Source: Vibrio sp. SCSIO 43136
GTDB taxonomy: Bacteria > Pseudomonadota > Gammaproteobacteria > Enterobacterales > Vibrionaceae
Assembly (NCBI RefSeq): GCF_023716565.1
Contig: NZ_CP071848.1
Location: 124,001-188,000, forward strand
Direction of reading: 5' to 3'
Length of the DNA stretch: 64,000 bases
Shown here piece by piece: positions 1-21,085 of this stretch (the first letter of the stretch is position 1; the number at the start of each line of letters is the position of its first letter). A program made the translations under genes and the position numbers. A model generated the notes under the pieces. The model made no database searches and was not told where the DNA came from. It saw only the letters and a list, made by a program, of their open reading frames with translations.

Positions 1-1110
1 GAGTTTGCTGCTAACGCTAAATACCAACTAAGCAACCAGCTAGCTCTAAAACTAAATTCAACATACTCGGAAGGGTTTGTTGAGTATGATCCAACTGACT
101 CAAGTAAAGATCAGCAGTTGTACACTGTGATTGGTAGTGCTGAGTACAAAGCTGATAAATACTCAGCGTTGTTATCTATAGCAAAATCAGTCGACTCTAG
201 TTACAACCGTGGATATAAAAGTAAATACCACACAGAGCATGAATCGATTTCTTTTACCAATCATTATTTGCTTACATCAGACTGGACGTTAAGTGCAGGA
301 ATTGATTGGCAGCAAGACGATGTATCCGCATCTTCTGTTGCTTACGATGAATCATCTCGAGATAACAAATCTGCGTATGTTGGCGCTTACTTTGATAATA
401 GTAGCGTTCAGGCAGAGTTGGCGTTGCGCACAGATGACAATGAAAGGTACGGGCGTAATAACACGTGGCAAACGGGGTTAGGCTGGTGGGTAGTAGATAC
501 TATGCGACTGACTGCCAATGCAGGTACGGCTTTTAAAGCTCCAACATTTAATAACTTGTACTGGCCGGATACAGGAAATCCAAATTTAAAGCCTGAAGAG
601 TCCTTTAGTTATGAAGTTGGCGTCGAAGGATATCAAGGCAGTTTCGACTGGAGCGTTGTTGCTTACCATAATCAGATTGAAAACATGATTATAGGTTGGC
701 CATCTAAAAATATTGGTAAGGCTGATATCAAAGGTATTGAGCTTGCGGCACAGTTCGCAACAGGTGCCTTTAGTCACGATGTGAGCCTTGATATCATGGA
801 TCCTGTTGATACTAGCAAAAATTCTCAGCTAGCAAGACGAGCTAAAGAGAGCGCAAAATGGAATGTTTCTTACTCTAAGGGTAATTGGCGAGCAGACTTA
901 AGTTACCTTTATCAGGGGAAACGCATAGATACAAATAAGGCTGAGTTAGATAGCTACTCATTGGTGGACATAGCTGCCAGTTATTCAGTGACAGAAAGCT
1001 TAACCTTACGTGGGCGAGTTGCTAACCTTTTAGATGAAGATTACACCCTGGCAACCAACTACAACACTCAAGGTAGAAGCTATTACCTAAATGTAGATTA
1101 CAAATTTTAA
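1..1110 (+). CDS. btuB: Vitamin B12 TonB-dependent outer membrane receptor BtuB, 3' part
   Basis: The frame is open from the first base, so this is the last 369 codons of a gene that begins before the window. Tyr/Trp-rich alternating strands and the GTAFKAPTFNNLYWP stretch are typical of the beta-barrel of TonB-dependent receptors, and the protein ends in Phe (VDYKF), the outer-membrane insertion signature. BtuB takes up cobalamin across the outer membrane using TonB energy; the plug domain and TonB box lie outside the window. The name rests on the position directly before murI and the rrn locus, as in E. coli, and on the adjoining DUF71 gene linked to B12 salvage. Another siderophore receptor cannot be fully excluded from the barrel alone. 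A cobalamin riboswitch, if present, would lie upstream of the window. Confidence 0.85.
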   Translation, partial: EFAANAKYQLSNQLALKLNSTYSEGFVEYDPTDSSKDQQLYTVIGSAEYKADKYSALLSIAKSVDSSYNRGYKSKYHTEHESISFTNHYLLTSDWTLSAGIDWQQDDVSASSVAYDESSRDNKSAYVGAYFDNSSVQAELALRTDDNERYGRNNTWQTGLGWWVVDTMRLTANAGTAFKAPTFNNLYWPDTGNPNLKPEESFSYEVGVEGYQGSFDWSVVAYHNQIENMIIGWPSKNIGKADIKGIELAAQFATGAFSHDVSLDIMDPVDTSKNSQLARRAKESAKWNVSYSKGNWRADLSYLYQGKRIDTNKAELDSYSLVDIAASYSVTESLTLRGRVANLLDEDYTLATNYNTQGRSYYLNVDYKF

Positions 1111-1115
1111 TTCTA

Positions 1116-1138
1116 AACCGCCTACGGGCGGTTTTTTC
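1116..1138 (+). terminator. Intrinsic terminator after btuB
   Basis: A 7-bp stem (AACCGCC/GGCGGTT) with a TACG tetraloop is followed by six Ts. The next gene starts 12 nt later, so it must be reached by read-through or has its own promoter. Confidence 0.85.
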
Positions 1139-1149
1139 TTGAGGTAACT

Positions 1150-1824
1150 ATGTCCCTTAAAACCAAAGTCATCGTAAGTTGGTCGTCAGGCAAAGACTCC
1201 ACATTAACCCTGATCAAGTTATTAGAAGACCCTAGCGTAGAAGTCGTTGGTCTTTACACCACTTATGTTGGAGAGGAGGTACCTTATCAGGTCACGCCAC
1301 TGAGTGTTGTAAAAATGCAAGCCAAGCTGGTGGGTTTACCCTTGGTACTTATTGAGCTGCCGGAAGTATTCCCATCAAACGAGATTTATCAAGCGGCCGT
1401 CGTTGAAGGTATCAAGCAGTCAGGTTTGAAAGTAGATGCCGTTGCCTTCGGAGATATGTTCTGTAATGGCATTGTAGAATACCGTCAAAGCTACATTGAA
1501 AAAGCGGGTTGGCGCTGTCTATTTCCATTACTTAACGTGCCAAGTGAACAGTTAGCAGCAGAGATCATCGACAGAGGTATTGAGACCTGCTTAGTCACCG
1601 TTGATACCCAGCGTCTTGGCGCTAGCTTTATTGGTGAGCGATACTCTCATCAGTTAATCAGCCAGTTGCCTGAAAATGTTGATCCGTGTGGAGAACACGG
1701 AGAGTTTCACACCTTAGTGACAAAAGCCCCCTGTTTTTCTGGCCAAATAGAAGTGACCCTAACGGCTACAGAGCAACAAGATCGCTTTATCCATCAAAGA
1801 TACACGGCGGTACTTTGCGATTAG
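1150..1824 (+). CDS. ATP-PP-loop protein of the DUF71/Dph6-like family, probable B12 salvage
   Basis: A 224-residue PP-loop ATPase. The SWSSGKDST signature of adenine-nucleotide alpha-hydrolase-fold enzymes is at residues 10-18, and the family's C-terminal PCGEHGEFHT motif at about 179-188. Eukaryotic and archaeal Dph6 amidates diphthine on EF-2, a substrate bacteria lack. Published comparative genomics of DUF71/COG2102 assigns the bacterial members to cobalamin salvage because they lie beside B12 transport genes; here the gene follows btuB by 39 nt, which fits that view. The exact reaction (an ATP-dependent amidation or adenylation of a corrinoid intermediate) is inference. The start is supported by GAGG about 6 nt before the ATG. 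It lies 51 nt upstream of murI. Confidence 0.85.
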   Translation: MSLKTKVIVSWSSGKDSTLTLIKLLEDPSVEVVGLYTTYVGEEVPYQVTPLSVVKMQAKLVGLPLVLIELPEVFPSNEIYQAAVVEGIKQSGLKVDAVAFGDMFCNGIVEYRQSYIEKAGWRCLFPLLNVPSEQLAAEIIDRGIETCLVTVDTQRLGASFIGERYSHQLISQLPENVDPCGEHGEFHTLVTKAPCFSGQIEVTLTATEQQDRFIHQRYTAVLCD

Positions 1825-1875
1825 CCTGCCTGCGAGTATGATGAGCGAAAATTTATAGCTGAGCCTTAAACTGCC

Positions 1876-2691
1876 GTGAGTAAAGATAAACCACAAGCAC
1901 TAGAACCTTCCCACATCTTAGTCTTTGACTCGGGTGTTGGCGGTCTATCGGTTTATCAGGAAATCGCCAAGAAACTGCCAGGTGCTCGCTATACCTACCT
2001 ATTCGATAATCAAGCTTACCCGTACGGAGAGTTGGCTCAAGACACTCTTATTGAACGAGTAACACGACTGATTGACCATATTGTTGCGCAAAAGAACATA
2101 GATCTGGTGGTGATTGCCTGTAATACCGCAAGCACAATTGTATTGCCACCACTTCGCCAAATGCTGTCTATACCTGTGGTCGGTGTCGTGCCAGCGATTA
2201 AACCTGCTTCACTCATATCGAAGAAAGGCGTCGGTTTGATAGCAACCCCGGCAACCGTGACACGAGAATACACACACGAGCTTATAAAAGCGTTTTCCTC
2301 AGATAAGTCTGTGCATTTGCTGGGTTCAACTCAGCTTGTCGACATGGCGGAAGCCAAGCTTCGTGGTCAACAAGTCGACCTTGAGTGTTTACGAGAAATT
2401 TTCAAGCCGATCGCAAGTGAGATAGATGTCGCAGTATTGGGCTGTACTCATTTTCCATTGCTTAAAGCAGAAATTGAACAAGTACTGGGTAAAGAGATCC
2501 GTTTAGTTGATTCTGGGGAAGCTATTGCAAGGAGAGTTGCCGATCTGCTGAGTGGCACTAATCGTGTGGTAAACCAGATGGAGAATGAGATTTTTGCGAG
2601 TGCATCCCCTGCGGGAGAGAATGCACTCAATGAAGCCGTGATGAAGATTGGGTTCTCTAAAATTAAGACTCTTCCGACTCAGGGTGTTTAG
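1876..2691 (+). CDS. murI: Glutamate racemase MurI
   Basis: 271 residues. It interconverts L- and D-glutamate for peptidoglycan stem peptides in the cytoplasm, without a cofactor, using two cysteines. Both are visible: Cys82 in ACNTAST and Cys190 in LGCTHFPLL; the N-terminal FDSGVGG motif (17-23) is also intact. The start is GTG with only a weak ribosome-binding site; the length and N-terminus fit the family, in which the region before FDSGVGG varies. The btuB-murI-rrn order matches E. coli. The last 29 nt overlap the 3' end of the convergent RRM gene, and no terminator lies between them. Confidence 0.95.
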   Translation: MSKDKPQALEPSHILVFDSGVGGLSVYQEIAKKLPGARYTYLFDNQAYPYGELAQDTLIERVTRLIDHIVAQKNIDLVVIACNTASTIVLPPLRQMLSIPVVGVVPAIKPASLISKKGVGLIATPATVTREYTHELIKAFSSDKSVHLLGSTQLVDMAEAKLRGQQVDLECLREIFKPIASEIDVAVLGCTHFPLLKAEIEQVLGKEIRLVDSGEAIARRVADLLSGTNRVVNQMENEIFASASPAGENALNEAVMKIGFSKIKTLPTQGV

Positions 2692-3109
2692 GATCGTTAG
2701 CAACACGAACCTTTAAAGTTCTCTCCATATATTCTTTCTCATTAAGCCCAGCGATAATTTTGTCTGAATCGCTGCTTGCGACAACAACAAAACCAAAGCC
2801 TCTTCTTTTACCAGTACGTTTATCTTTCATTAAACGTACTGCGAATACTTGACCGTGTTCTGCAAATAATTGGCGAACGTGAGATTCATTTGCTTTGTAA
2901 GGCAGGTTGCCTACGTAAAGAGTGGTAGTTGCGGATTTACTATTACTTGTTTGCTCTGCAGAGGTAGTGTTTGAAAAAGAAAGCACGAGTGCACAAGCAA
3001 AAACACCAATAACAAAAGTAATCGCAGGTGAAATAGCAATCTTAGAAAAAGCGACAGCACCTAAGACCGCTAGAGCGATTATCATTAAGTACGATTTTTT
3101 TGAGTTCAT
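2663..3109 (-). CDS. Membrane-anchored RNA-recognition-motif protein
   Basis: 148 residues: two hydrophobic segments (about 6-22 and 28-46), a short Ser/Thr-rich linker (47-62), one RRM (about 63-137) and an acidic tail. RNP2 is LYVGNL (64-69). RNP1 is at 103-110 (RGFGFVVV), keeping the two central aromatic residues but with Val at the last, usually aromatic, position. Bacterial single-RRM proteins are generally small soluble RNA binders; here a membrane hairpin should place the RRM in the cytoplasm at the inner membrane. RNA target and role are unknown. It is convergent with murI (29-nt overlap) and points away from the rrn leader. No strong ribosome-binding site precedes the ATG. Confidence 0.85.
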   Translation of the reverse strand: MNSKKSYLMIIALAVLGAVAFSKIAISPAITFVIGVFACALVLSFSNTTSAEQTSNSKSATTTLYVGNLPYKANESHVRQLFAEHGQVFAVRLMKDKRTGKRRGFGFVVVASSDSDKIIAGLNEKEYMERTLKVRVANDPKHPESEES

Positions 3110-3303
3110 ATTTGAATACTACTTGTTGAATGAAAGGTAATGAATATCTATACCTATTAACATATAGGACACATAGATCATAAATATAAGCTTTACGCAT
3201 TGCCAACCTATTGCTGTGACCGCCTTCAAATGTTGGATTTTTAATCGAAATAACTCATATTGATTTAAATTTAACCGAACGAAAAAATATTTCGGAAAAA
3301 GCC

Positions 3304-3331
3304 TTGTCATAGAAATAAACCTCTCTATAAT
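3304..3331 (+). promoter_or_regulatory. rrn operon 1 promoter P1
   Basis: TTGTCA (3304-3309), 16-nt spacer, TATAAT (3326-3331), then a GC-rich GCGCCC discriminator, the usual layout of stringently controlled rrn P1 promoters. The transcript would open with a TGCGCC...GGCGCA hairpin (3331-3360). AT-rich DNA upstream may act as an UP element. Confidence 0.85.
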
Positions 3332-3407
3332 GCGCCCTCACTGACACGGAATGAGGCGCAAGTCACAATCCGAAATCAGGAAGTGAAAAATAAGTTGAAA
3401 AAACTTG

Positions 3408-3435
3408 TTGACACTAAAAATTGAAAGCGTATCAT
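3408..3435 (+). promoter_or_regulatory. rrn operon 1 promoter P2
   Basis: TTGACA (3408-3413), 16-nt spacer, TATCAT (3430-3435). The -10 lies inside a small dyad GCGTA-TCA-TACGC, followed by CACC. Operons 2 and 3 have the same promoter type. Confidence 0.85.
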
Positions 3436-3480
3436 ACGCACCCCTAACGAAGAGGCGCCAAGCGCTGAATCAGTTAGGAA

Positions 3481-3492
3481 GCTCTTTAAAAA
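3481..3492 (+). promoter_or_regulatory. boxA antitermination site, rrn 1 leader
   Basis: GCTCTTTAAAAA matches the rrn boxA core GCTCTTTAACA with one change. It loads the NusB/NusE antitermination complex in the transcribed leader. Confidence 0.75.
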
Positions 3493-3679
3493 TTAGAACC
3501 TATCAATCTGTGTGGGCACTCGTTGATGATAATCAAAATAGAAACTTCGGTTTCAACTTGGTTTCAATGATACGAAGTGACCATTGAGTCGAAAGACTCA
3601 GCACAGTCAATTCAAACATTACTTATGCTATTTATTTAGCAAGAGCAATGTTCAGTATTCATTGAGCCGACAAAATCTT

Positions 3680-5231
<1,552 letters not shown>

Positions 5232-5302
5232 TACGAAAGATTAACTTCGATTAGTGTCCACACAGATTGATTAGGTTTGATTAAAAGAGTTTTACTAAGT
5301 GA

Positions 5303-5398
5303 TTTTTCTTAGTTCGAGGAAGGCAAGTGATGAGCGAAGGAGCATACACCAGTATGTGACTGAGTGAAGAGCGCCGACTGACGCTGAAATAAGGAAAA
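5303..5398 (-). repeat. ERIC-like palindromic module in the operon 1 16S-23S spacer
   Basis: An imperfect inverted repeat of about 96 nt centred on GCATAC-ACCA-GTATGT. Its core (GGAGCATA...TATGTGAC.G.GTGAA) resembles the core of the ERIC-type element between purH and purD. It lies between the 16S gene and tRNA-Glu and is absent from the other two operons. Strand is nominal for a palindrome. Confidence 0.6.
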
Positions 5399-5415
5399 GC
5401 ACGACGAAAAACAGT

Positions 5416-5491
5416 GTCCCGTTCGTCTAGAGGCCTAGGACACCGCCCTTTCACGGCGGTAACAGGGGTTCGACTCCCCTACGGGATACCA
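5416..5491 (+). tRNA. tRNA-Glu (UUC), operon 1 spacer
   Basis: 76 nt including encoded CCA. The anticodon TTC sits in CCGCC-CTTTCAC-GGCGG; the acceptor arms are GTCCCGT/ACGGGAT with a G1-U72 wobble. It is the standard tRNA of rrnB-type spacers and is identical to the copy in operon 3. Confidence 0.95.
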
Positions 5492-5543
5492 TCTTTAAGC
5501 ACATTTGCTAAGTGTTCTTAAAAATGGTTTCGATAAGAAACTT

Positions 5544-5555
5544 GCTCTTTAACAA
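5544..5555 (+). promoter_or_regulatory. boxA in the operon 1 spacer
   Basis: GCTCTTTAACAA, a full boxA match upstream of 23S, renews antitermination after the tRNA. Confidence 0.8.
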
Positions 5556-5796
5556 TTTGGAAAGCTGACGAATAACAACAATCCCCATATCTTTTAGATA
5601 TGCGTTGTTATTCAAATTAAAAGTTCTCAAATCCTAATTCTTAGAATTAGGTACCAACACACATTCAAGTGTTCTTGGAAGTAACGAAAGTTGCTTATAT
5701 TTGAGTCCGGCAAAATCGAATGTCTCTCGCTCATTTAAATAATGAGAGACAAAACCTTGGTTGTTTGCCATACGTAAAGACCCCTTCGGGTTGTAT

Positions 5797-8686
<2,890 letters not shown>

Positions 8687-8745
8687 TACAACACCCAAGG
8701 GGTTTTGATGGACTCAAAGCTAAGAACGAATTGAATGTGTAGAGA

Positions 8746-8850
8746 CGGTAAACGGCGAGCGGCTAAGGGCCGACGGCGTGAGAACAAAGAACAGCTTTCC
8801 AGATTATTATCGCTAGACTCTGTTGGCCGAATGCCGATGGTCGTTTACCG
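8746..8850 (+). repeat. Long imperfect stem in the operon 1 23S-5S spacer
   Basis: A left arm (about 8746-8782, beginning CGGTAAACGGC) and a right arm (about 8809-8850, ending CGTTTACCG) are complementary and enclose AACAAAGAACAGCTTTCC, which operon 2 also has without the arms. Operon 3 carries the same pair; base changes between operons 1 and 3 in the right arm turn G-C into G-U pairs. Confidence 0.7.
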
Positions 8851-8862
8851 ATAAACAGAATT

Positions 8863-8982
8863 TGCTTGGCGACCATAGCATTGTGGACCCACCTGATTTC
8901 CATGCCGAACTCAGAAGTGAAACGCAATAGCGCCGATGGTAGTGTGGGGCTTCCCCATGTGAGAGTAGGACATCGCCAGGCT
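8863..8982 (+). rRNA. 5S ribosomal RNA, operon 1
   Basis: 120 nt from TGCTTGGCG to CGCCAGGCT; the two ends pair. It contains the conserved CCATGCCGAACTCAGAAGTG segment. Confidence 0.95.
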
Positions 8983-8990
8983 TTGAACAC

Positions 8991-9092
8991 AAATTGCTGC
9001 TGTAGCTTGCATCTTTTGATTCTGCGATGCTCATGTACATACGTACATTGCGCTTCTCAAATCAAAATCTGACGGCGCTACAACAACAATTT
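8991..9092. repeat. Palindromic module downstream of 5S, operon 1
   Basis: An inverted repeat of about 102 nt: outer arms AAATTGCTGCTGTAGC/GCTACAACAACAATTT, inner arms TTTTGATT/AATCAAAA, centre ATGTAC-ATAC-GTACAT. It fills the gap before the operon 2 promoter. A second hairpin (CTTGCTTGA-ATA-TCAAGCAAG, 9131-9151) follows. Neither has a T-run, so neither looks like a standard terminator. Confidence 0.6.
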
Positions 9093-9187
9093 GAAGTCCA
9101 AAGCGAAGAGATATCAGTCTTTGGATGTTGCTTGCTTGAATATCAAGCAAGTCACCATAGAGTTTTAGAAAAACTTAAAATTCTATG

Positions 9188-9215
9188 TTGACTTTCAAAG
9201 TGGGAAGCGTATTAT
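9188..9215 (+). promoter_or_regulatory. rrn operon 2 promoter
   Basis: TTGACT (9188-9193), 16-nt spacer, TATTAT (9210-9215) within the dyad GCGTA-TTA-TACGC, then CACC. AT-rich DNA lies upstream. Only this P2-like promoter is seen for operon 2. Confidence 0.85.
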
Positions 9216-9252
9216 ACGCACCTCGCTAACGCACTAAGGTGCTGAAAGCAAA

Positions 9253-9264
9253 GCTCTTTAACAA
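9253..9264 (+). promoter_or_regulatory. boxA, rrn 2 leader
   Basis: GCTCTTTAACAA in the transcribed leader, a full boxA match. Confidence 0.8.
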
Positions 9265-9451
9265 TTTAAACCTATCAATCTGTGTGGGCACTCGTTGATG
9301 ATAATCAAAACTGATTCTTTGGAATCAAAAATGGTTTTCAATGAACTGAGTGACCAATCAAGACTTCTTTTGGAAACATTAGGGGACTTGGCACAGTCAA
9401 TTCAACATTACTATGTAATGTAATCAGTATTCATTGAGCCGACAAAATCTT

Positions 9452-11004
<1,553 letters not shown>

Positions 11005-11094
11005 TACGAAAGATTAACTTCGATTAGTGTCCACACAGATTGATACGGTTTAGAAAGTAAAGAGATTTACTCAGTGCTTTGCACTTAGTAACGG

Positions 11095-11171
11095 GGGTCT
11101 GTAGCTCAGCTGGTTAGAGCGCTCGCCTGATAAGCGGGAGGTCGGTGGTTCAAGTCCACTCAGACCCACCA
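11095..11171 (+). tRNA. tRNA-Ile (GAU), operon 2 spacer
   Basis: 77 nt with CCA. Acceptor GGGTCTG/CAGACCC, anticodon GAT in CGCCTGATAAGCG. Paired with tRNA-Ala downstream, the classic second type of rRNA spacer. Confidence 0.95.
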
Positions 11172-11253
11172 AATCTTTCCGTCTGCGGCGTCAACAAGCT
11201 TGTTGTGTACTAGTGTACACGGCCTCACTTGTTTCCTTGCATACGAAAAGATT
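11172..11253. repeat. Palindromic module between tRNA-Ile and tRNA-Ala
   Basis: An inverted repeat of about 82 nt, arms AATCTTTCCGT/ACGAAAAGATT, centred exactly on GTGTAC-TAGT-GTACAC. It starts right after the CCA of tRNA-Ile. No equivalent occurs in operons 1 or 3 at this point. Confidence 0.6.
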
Positions 11254-11295
11254 CCCAGTCATCAATGACTGTTTAGTAGATGATTCTACATAAAT

Positions 11296-11371
11296 GGGGC
11301 TATAGCTCAGCTGGGAGAGCGCCTGCCTTGCACGCAGGAGGTCAGCAGTTCGATCCTGCTTAGCTCCACCA
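11296..11371 (+). tRNA. tRNA-Ala (UGC), operon 2 spacer
   Basis: 76 nt with CCA, acceptor GGGGCTA/TAGCTCC, anticodon TGC in CTGCCTTGCACGCAG. Confidence 0.95.
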
Positions 11372-11428
11372 TCTTTAAGTGTTTTCTCGATAGAGAATAT
11401 TTAAAAATGGTTTCGATAAGAAACTCAT

Positions 11429-11440
11429 GCTCTTTAACAA
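11429..11440 (+). promoter_or_regulatory. boxA in the operon 2 spacer
   Basis: GCTCTTTAACAA upstream of 23S, identical to the sites in the other two spacers. Confidence 0.8.
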
Positions 11441-11684
11441 TTTGGAAAGCTGACGAATAACAACAATCCCCATATCTTCGATATGCGTTGTTATTCAAAT
11501 TAAAAGTTCTCAAATCCTATGTCTCTTAGAGATGTAGGTACCAACACACATTCAAGTGTTCTTGGAAACAGCGAAAGCTGTTTATATTTGAGTCCGGCAA
11601 AATCGAATGTTATCTCGCTCATTCAATAATGAGATAACGAAACCTTGGTTGTTTGCCATACGTAAAGACCCCTTCGGGTTGTAT

Positions 11685-14571
<2,887 letters not shown>

Positions 14572-14660
14572 TACAACACCCAAGGGGTTTTGATGGACTC
14601 AAAGCTAAGAACGATTGAATGTGTAGAGAACACAAAAACAGCTTTCCGAATTAAAGAATT

Positions 14661-14780
14661 TGCTTGGCGACCATAGCATTGTGGACCCACCTGATTTCCA
14701 TGCCGAACTCAGAAGTGAAACGCAATAGCGCCGATGGTAGTGTGGGGCTTCCCCATGTGAGAGTAGGACATCGCCAGGCT
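14661..14780 (+). rRNA. 5S ribosomal RNA, operon 2
   Basis: 120 nt, identical in its core to copies 1 and 3. Its 23S-5S spacer is short and lacks the long stem found in operons 1 and 3. Confidence 0.95.
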
Positions 14781-14847
14781 TTAATTTCGATTTGCTTACA
14801 AAGTAAGCGAGTCACCATAGAGCTCTAAAAAAACTTAGAGTTTTATG

Positions 14848-14875
14848 TTGACTTTCGAAGTGAGAAGCGTATTAT
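14848..14875 (+). promoter_or_regulatory. rrn operon 3 promoter
   Basis: TTGACT (14848-14853), 16-nt spacer, TATTAT (14870-14875) in the GCGTA-TTA-TACGC dyad. It lies only 68 nt after the preceding 5S gene; the gap holds an AT-rich stem (CTCTAA/TTAGAG, about 14823-14840) with TTTT that is at best a weak terminator. Confidence 0.85.
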
Positions 14876-14912
14876 ACGCACCTCGCTGACGCACTAAGGT
14901 GCTGAAAGCAAA

Positions 14913-14924
14913 GCTCTTTAACAA
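14913..14924 (+). promoter_or_regulatory. boxA, rrn 3 leader
   Basis: GCTCTTTAACAA, identical to operon 2. Confidence 0.8.
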
Positions 14925-15094
14925 TTTAAACCTATCAATCTGTGTGGGCACTCGTTGATGATAATCAAAATAGATACTTCGGTATCAACAATGATTTCAA
15001 TGAACAGAGTGACCAATTCGAATCGAAAGATTCGGCACAGTCAATTCAAACATTACTATGTAATGTTCAGTATTCATTGAGTCGACAAAATCTT

Positions 15095-16647
<1,553 letters not shown>

Positions 16648-16743
16648 TACGAAAGATTAGCTTTGACTAGTGTCCACACAGATTGATTAGGTTTATTAAG
16701 TAAGAGAGTTTTGAATATGTCCCCCAAGACATGTTCGCGCAGT

Positions 16744-16819
16744 GTCCCGTTCGTCTAGAGGCCTAGGACACCGCCCTTTCACGGCGGTAACAGGGGTTCG
16801 ACTCCCCTACGGGATACCA
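16744..16819 (+). tRNA. tRNA-Glu (UUC), operon 3 spacer
   Basis: 76 nt with CCA, same sequence as the operon 1 copy. First of three tRNAs in this spacer. Confidence 0.95.
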
Positions 16820-16821
16820 TT

Positions 16822-16897
16822 GGGTCGTTAGCTCAGTTGGTAGAGCAGTTGACTTTTAATCAATTGGTCGCAGGTTCGAATCCTGCACGACCCACCA
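16822..16897 (+). tRNA. tRNA-Lys (UUU), operon 3 spacer
   Basis: 76 nt with CCA, acceptor GGGTCGT/ACGACCC, anticodon TTT in TTGACTTTTAATCAA. Two bases after tRNA-Glu. Confidence 0.95.
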
Positions 16898-16927
16898 TTC
16901 TTCTCCACGAAGAATTAAAACTTATGT

Positions 16928-17003
16928 GGGCGATTAGCTCAGTTGGGAGAGCACCTGCCTTACAAGCAGGGGGTCACTGGTTCGAGCCCGGTATCGCCCA
17001 CCA
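16928..17003 (+). tRNA. tRNA-Val (UAC), operon 3 spacer
   Basis: 76 nt with CCA, acceptor GGGCGAT/ATCGCCC, anticodon TAC in CTGCCTTACAAGCAG. The Glu-Lys-Val combination is a Vibrio-type spacer not found in E. coli rrn operons. Confidence 0.95.
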
Positions 17004-17133
17004 TTCTCTAAGAATTTTTGGATTAGGATTTTCCAAACCACTTCAGTTTAATGAATATGTGGTTGGAATTTTTGTCGCCTGAGAGTCCTTAGAAAATGTA
17101 TTTCTTTGCTATCTATTAGCAAAGCGAAAACAT

Positions 17134-17145
17134 GCTCTTTAACAA
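17134..17145 (+). promoter_or_regulatory. boxA in the operon 3 spacer
   Basis: GCTCTTTAACAA upstream of 23S. Confidence 0.8.
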
Positions 17146-17397
17146 TTTGGAAAGCTGACGAATAACAACAATCCCCATATCTTCGGATATGCGTTGTTAT
17201 TCAAATTAAAAGTTCTCAAATCCTAGTGACTTAGTCATTAGGTACCAACACACATTCAAGTGTTCTTGGAAGTAACGAAAGTTGCTTATATTTGAGTCCG
17301 GCAAAATCGAATGTTATCTCGCTCATTCAATAATGAGATAACGAACCTTGGTTGTTTGCCATACGTAAAGACCCCTTCGGGTTGTATGGTTAAGTGA

Positions 17398-20276
<2,879 letters not shown>

Positions 20277-20335
20277 TACAACACCCAAGGGGTTTTGATG
20301 GACTCAAAGCTAAGAACGAATTGAATGTGTAGAGA

Positions 20336-20440
20336 CGGTAAACGGCGAGCGGCTAAGGGCCGACGGCGTGAGAACAAAGAACAGCTTTCCAGATGATTAT
20401 CGCTAGACCCCGTTGGCCGAATGCCGATGGCCGTTTACCG
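20336..20440 (+). repeat. Long imperfect stem in the operon 3 23S-5S spacer
   Basis: Same pair of complementary arms as in operon 1 (left arm from CGGTAAACGGC, right arm ending CCGTTTACCG), with better pairing here. Absent from operon 2. Confidence 0.7.
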
Positions 20441-20452
20441 ATAAACAGAATT

Positions 20453-20572
20453 TGCTTGGCGACCATAGCATTGTGGACCCACCTGATTTCCATGCCGAAC
20501 TCAGAAGTGAAACGCAATAGCGCCGATGGTAGTGTGGGGCTTCCCCATGTGAGAGTAGGACATCGCCAGGCT
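20453..20572 (+). rRNA. 5S ribosomal RNA, operon 3
   Basis: 120 nt, TGCTTGGCG to CGCCAGGCT, ends paired. Confidence 0.95.
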
Positions 20573-20613
20573 TTAATTTTGGACACTTGCTCAAATAGCA
20601 AGTACGCCACTGC

Positions 20614-20690
20614 GGAGTGGTAGTTCAGTTGGTTAGAATACCGGCCTGTCACGCCGGGGGTCGCGGGTTCGAGTCCCGTCCACTCCGCCA
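20614..20690 (+). tRNA. tRNA-Asp (GUC), distal gene of rrn operon 3
   Basis: 77 nt with CCA, acceptor GGAGTGG/CCACTCC, anticodon GTC in CCGGCCTGTCACGCCGG. Cotranscribed at the 3' end of the operon, as in some E. coli rrn operons. Confidence 0.95.
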
Positions 20691-20700
20691 CTTATACGAA

Positions 20701-20727
20701 AGCCTCGTCGAATGACGAGGCTTTTTT
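20701..20727 (+). terminator. Main terminator of the rrn array
   Basis: AGCCTCGTC/GACGAGGCT stem followed by six Ts, 10 nt after tRNA-Asp. This is the only strong intrinsic terminator seen in the array. Confidence 0.9.
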
Positions 20728-20735
20728 GCGTTTAT

Positions 20736-20761
20736 AAGCCTCAGCGAACGCTGGGGCTTTA
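20736..20761 (+). terminator. Second, weaker terminator hairpin
   Basis: AAGCCTCAGC-GAAC-GCTGGGGCTT with one G-U pair and a short T-run; a back-up directly after the main terminator. Confidence 0.6.
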
Positions 20762-21034
20762 TCGTAATTACGGTAAAGGGACGCTTCGCTAACGGACGCT
20801 GGCGCTAAGGGGGAAAGGGAATAGCTGCTCTCCTAAAAAAGGCTCAGAGTTCAAAAACAGCAAGTTCAATCCTTTTACTTATAAGAAGTTGCCTTGTGCA
20901 TTGATGGGACTTTGTCGTATTTCGAGAAAGGCTACGCTAACAGATGCTGATACTTGTGCAATAGGGTCGTTAGATATTGTTTTCTATTCGTAGAGACAAT
21001 CATGCAAAGCCGATAGCCGATAGCCGATAGCCGA
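20762..21034. repeat. Gene-free stretch with short dispersed and tandem repeats
   Basis: No coding signal. It holds a CGGTAAA-type word (20771), two adjacent related units (GGACGCTTCGCTAAC and GGACGCTGGCGCTAAG, about 20779-20809), the second of which recurs after hemE, and four perfect tandem AGCCGAT heptads at 21008-21035. Confidence 0.65.
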
Positions 21035-21060
21035 TAAAAAAGCCGACGATATACGCCGGC
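21035..21060 (-). terminator. Terminator of pssA
   Basis: On the minus strand a GCCGGCG/CGTCGGC stem is followed by six Ts, 25 nt after the pssA stop. The T-run merges with the AGCCGAT repeat array. Confidence 0.8.
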
Positions 21061-21085
21061 CTTTCAAAGTTCTTCTTTCCGTCTT

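Noticed and set aside
11307..11513. 68-codon minus-strand open frame in the operon 2 spacer
   Set aside because: Antisense to tRNA-Ala and boxA; no coding features.
16837..17082. 81-codon plus-strand open frame (MVEQLTFNQLVAGSNPARP...)
   Set aside because: It lies on tRNA-Lys and tRNA-Val; the peptide is the familiar false translation of tRNA genes.
20353..20691. 112-codon minus-strand open frame (MAEWTGLEPATPGV...)
   Set aside because: Antisense to tRNA-Asp and 5S; a common annotation artefact.
21008..21035. AGCCGAT tandem repeats considered as a CRISPR array or replication iterons
   Set aside because: Units of 7 bp without spacers, no cas genes, no rep gene; short tandem repeat only.
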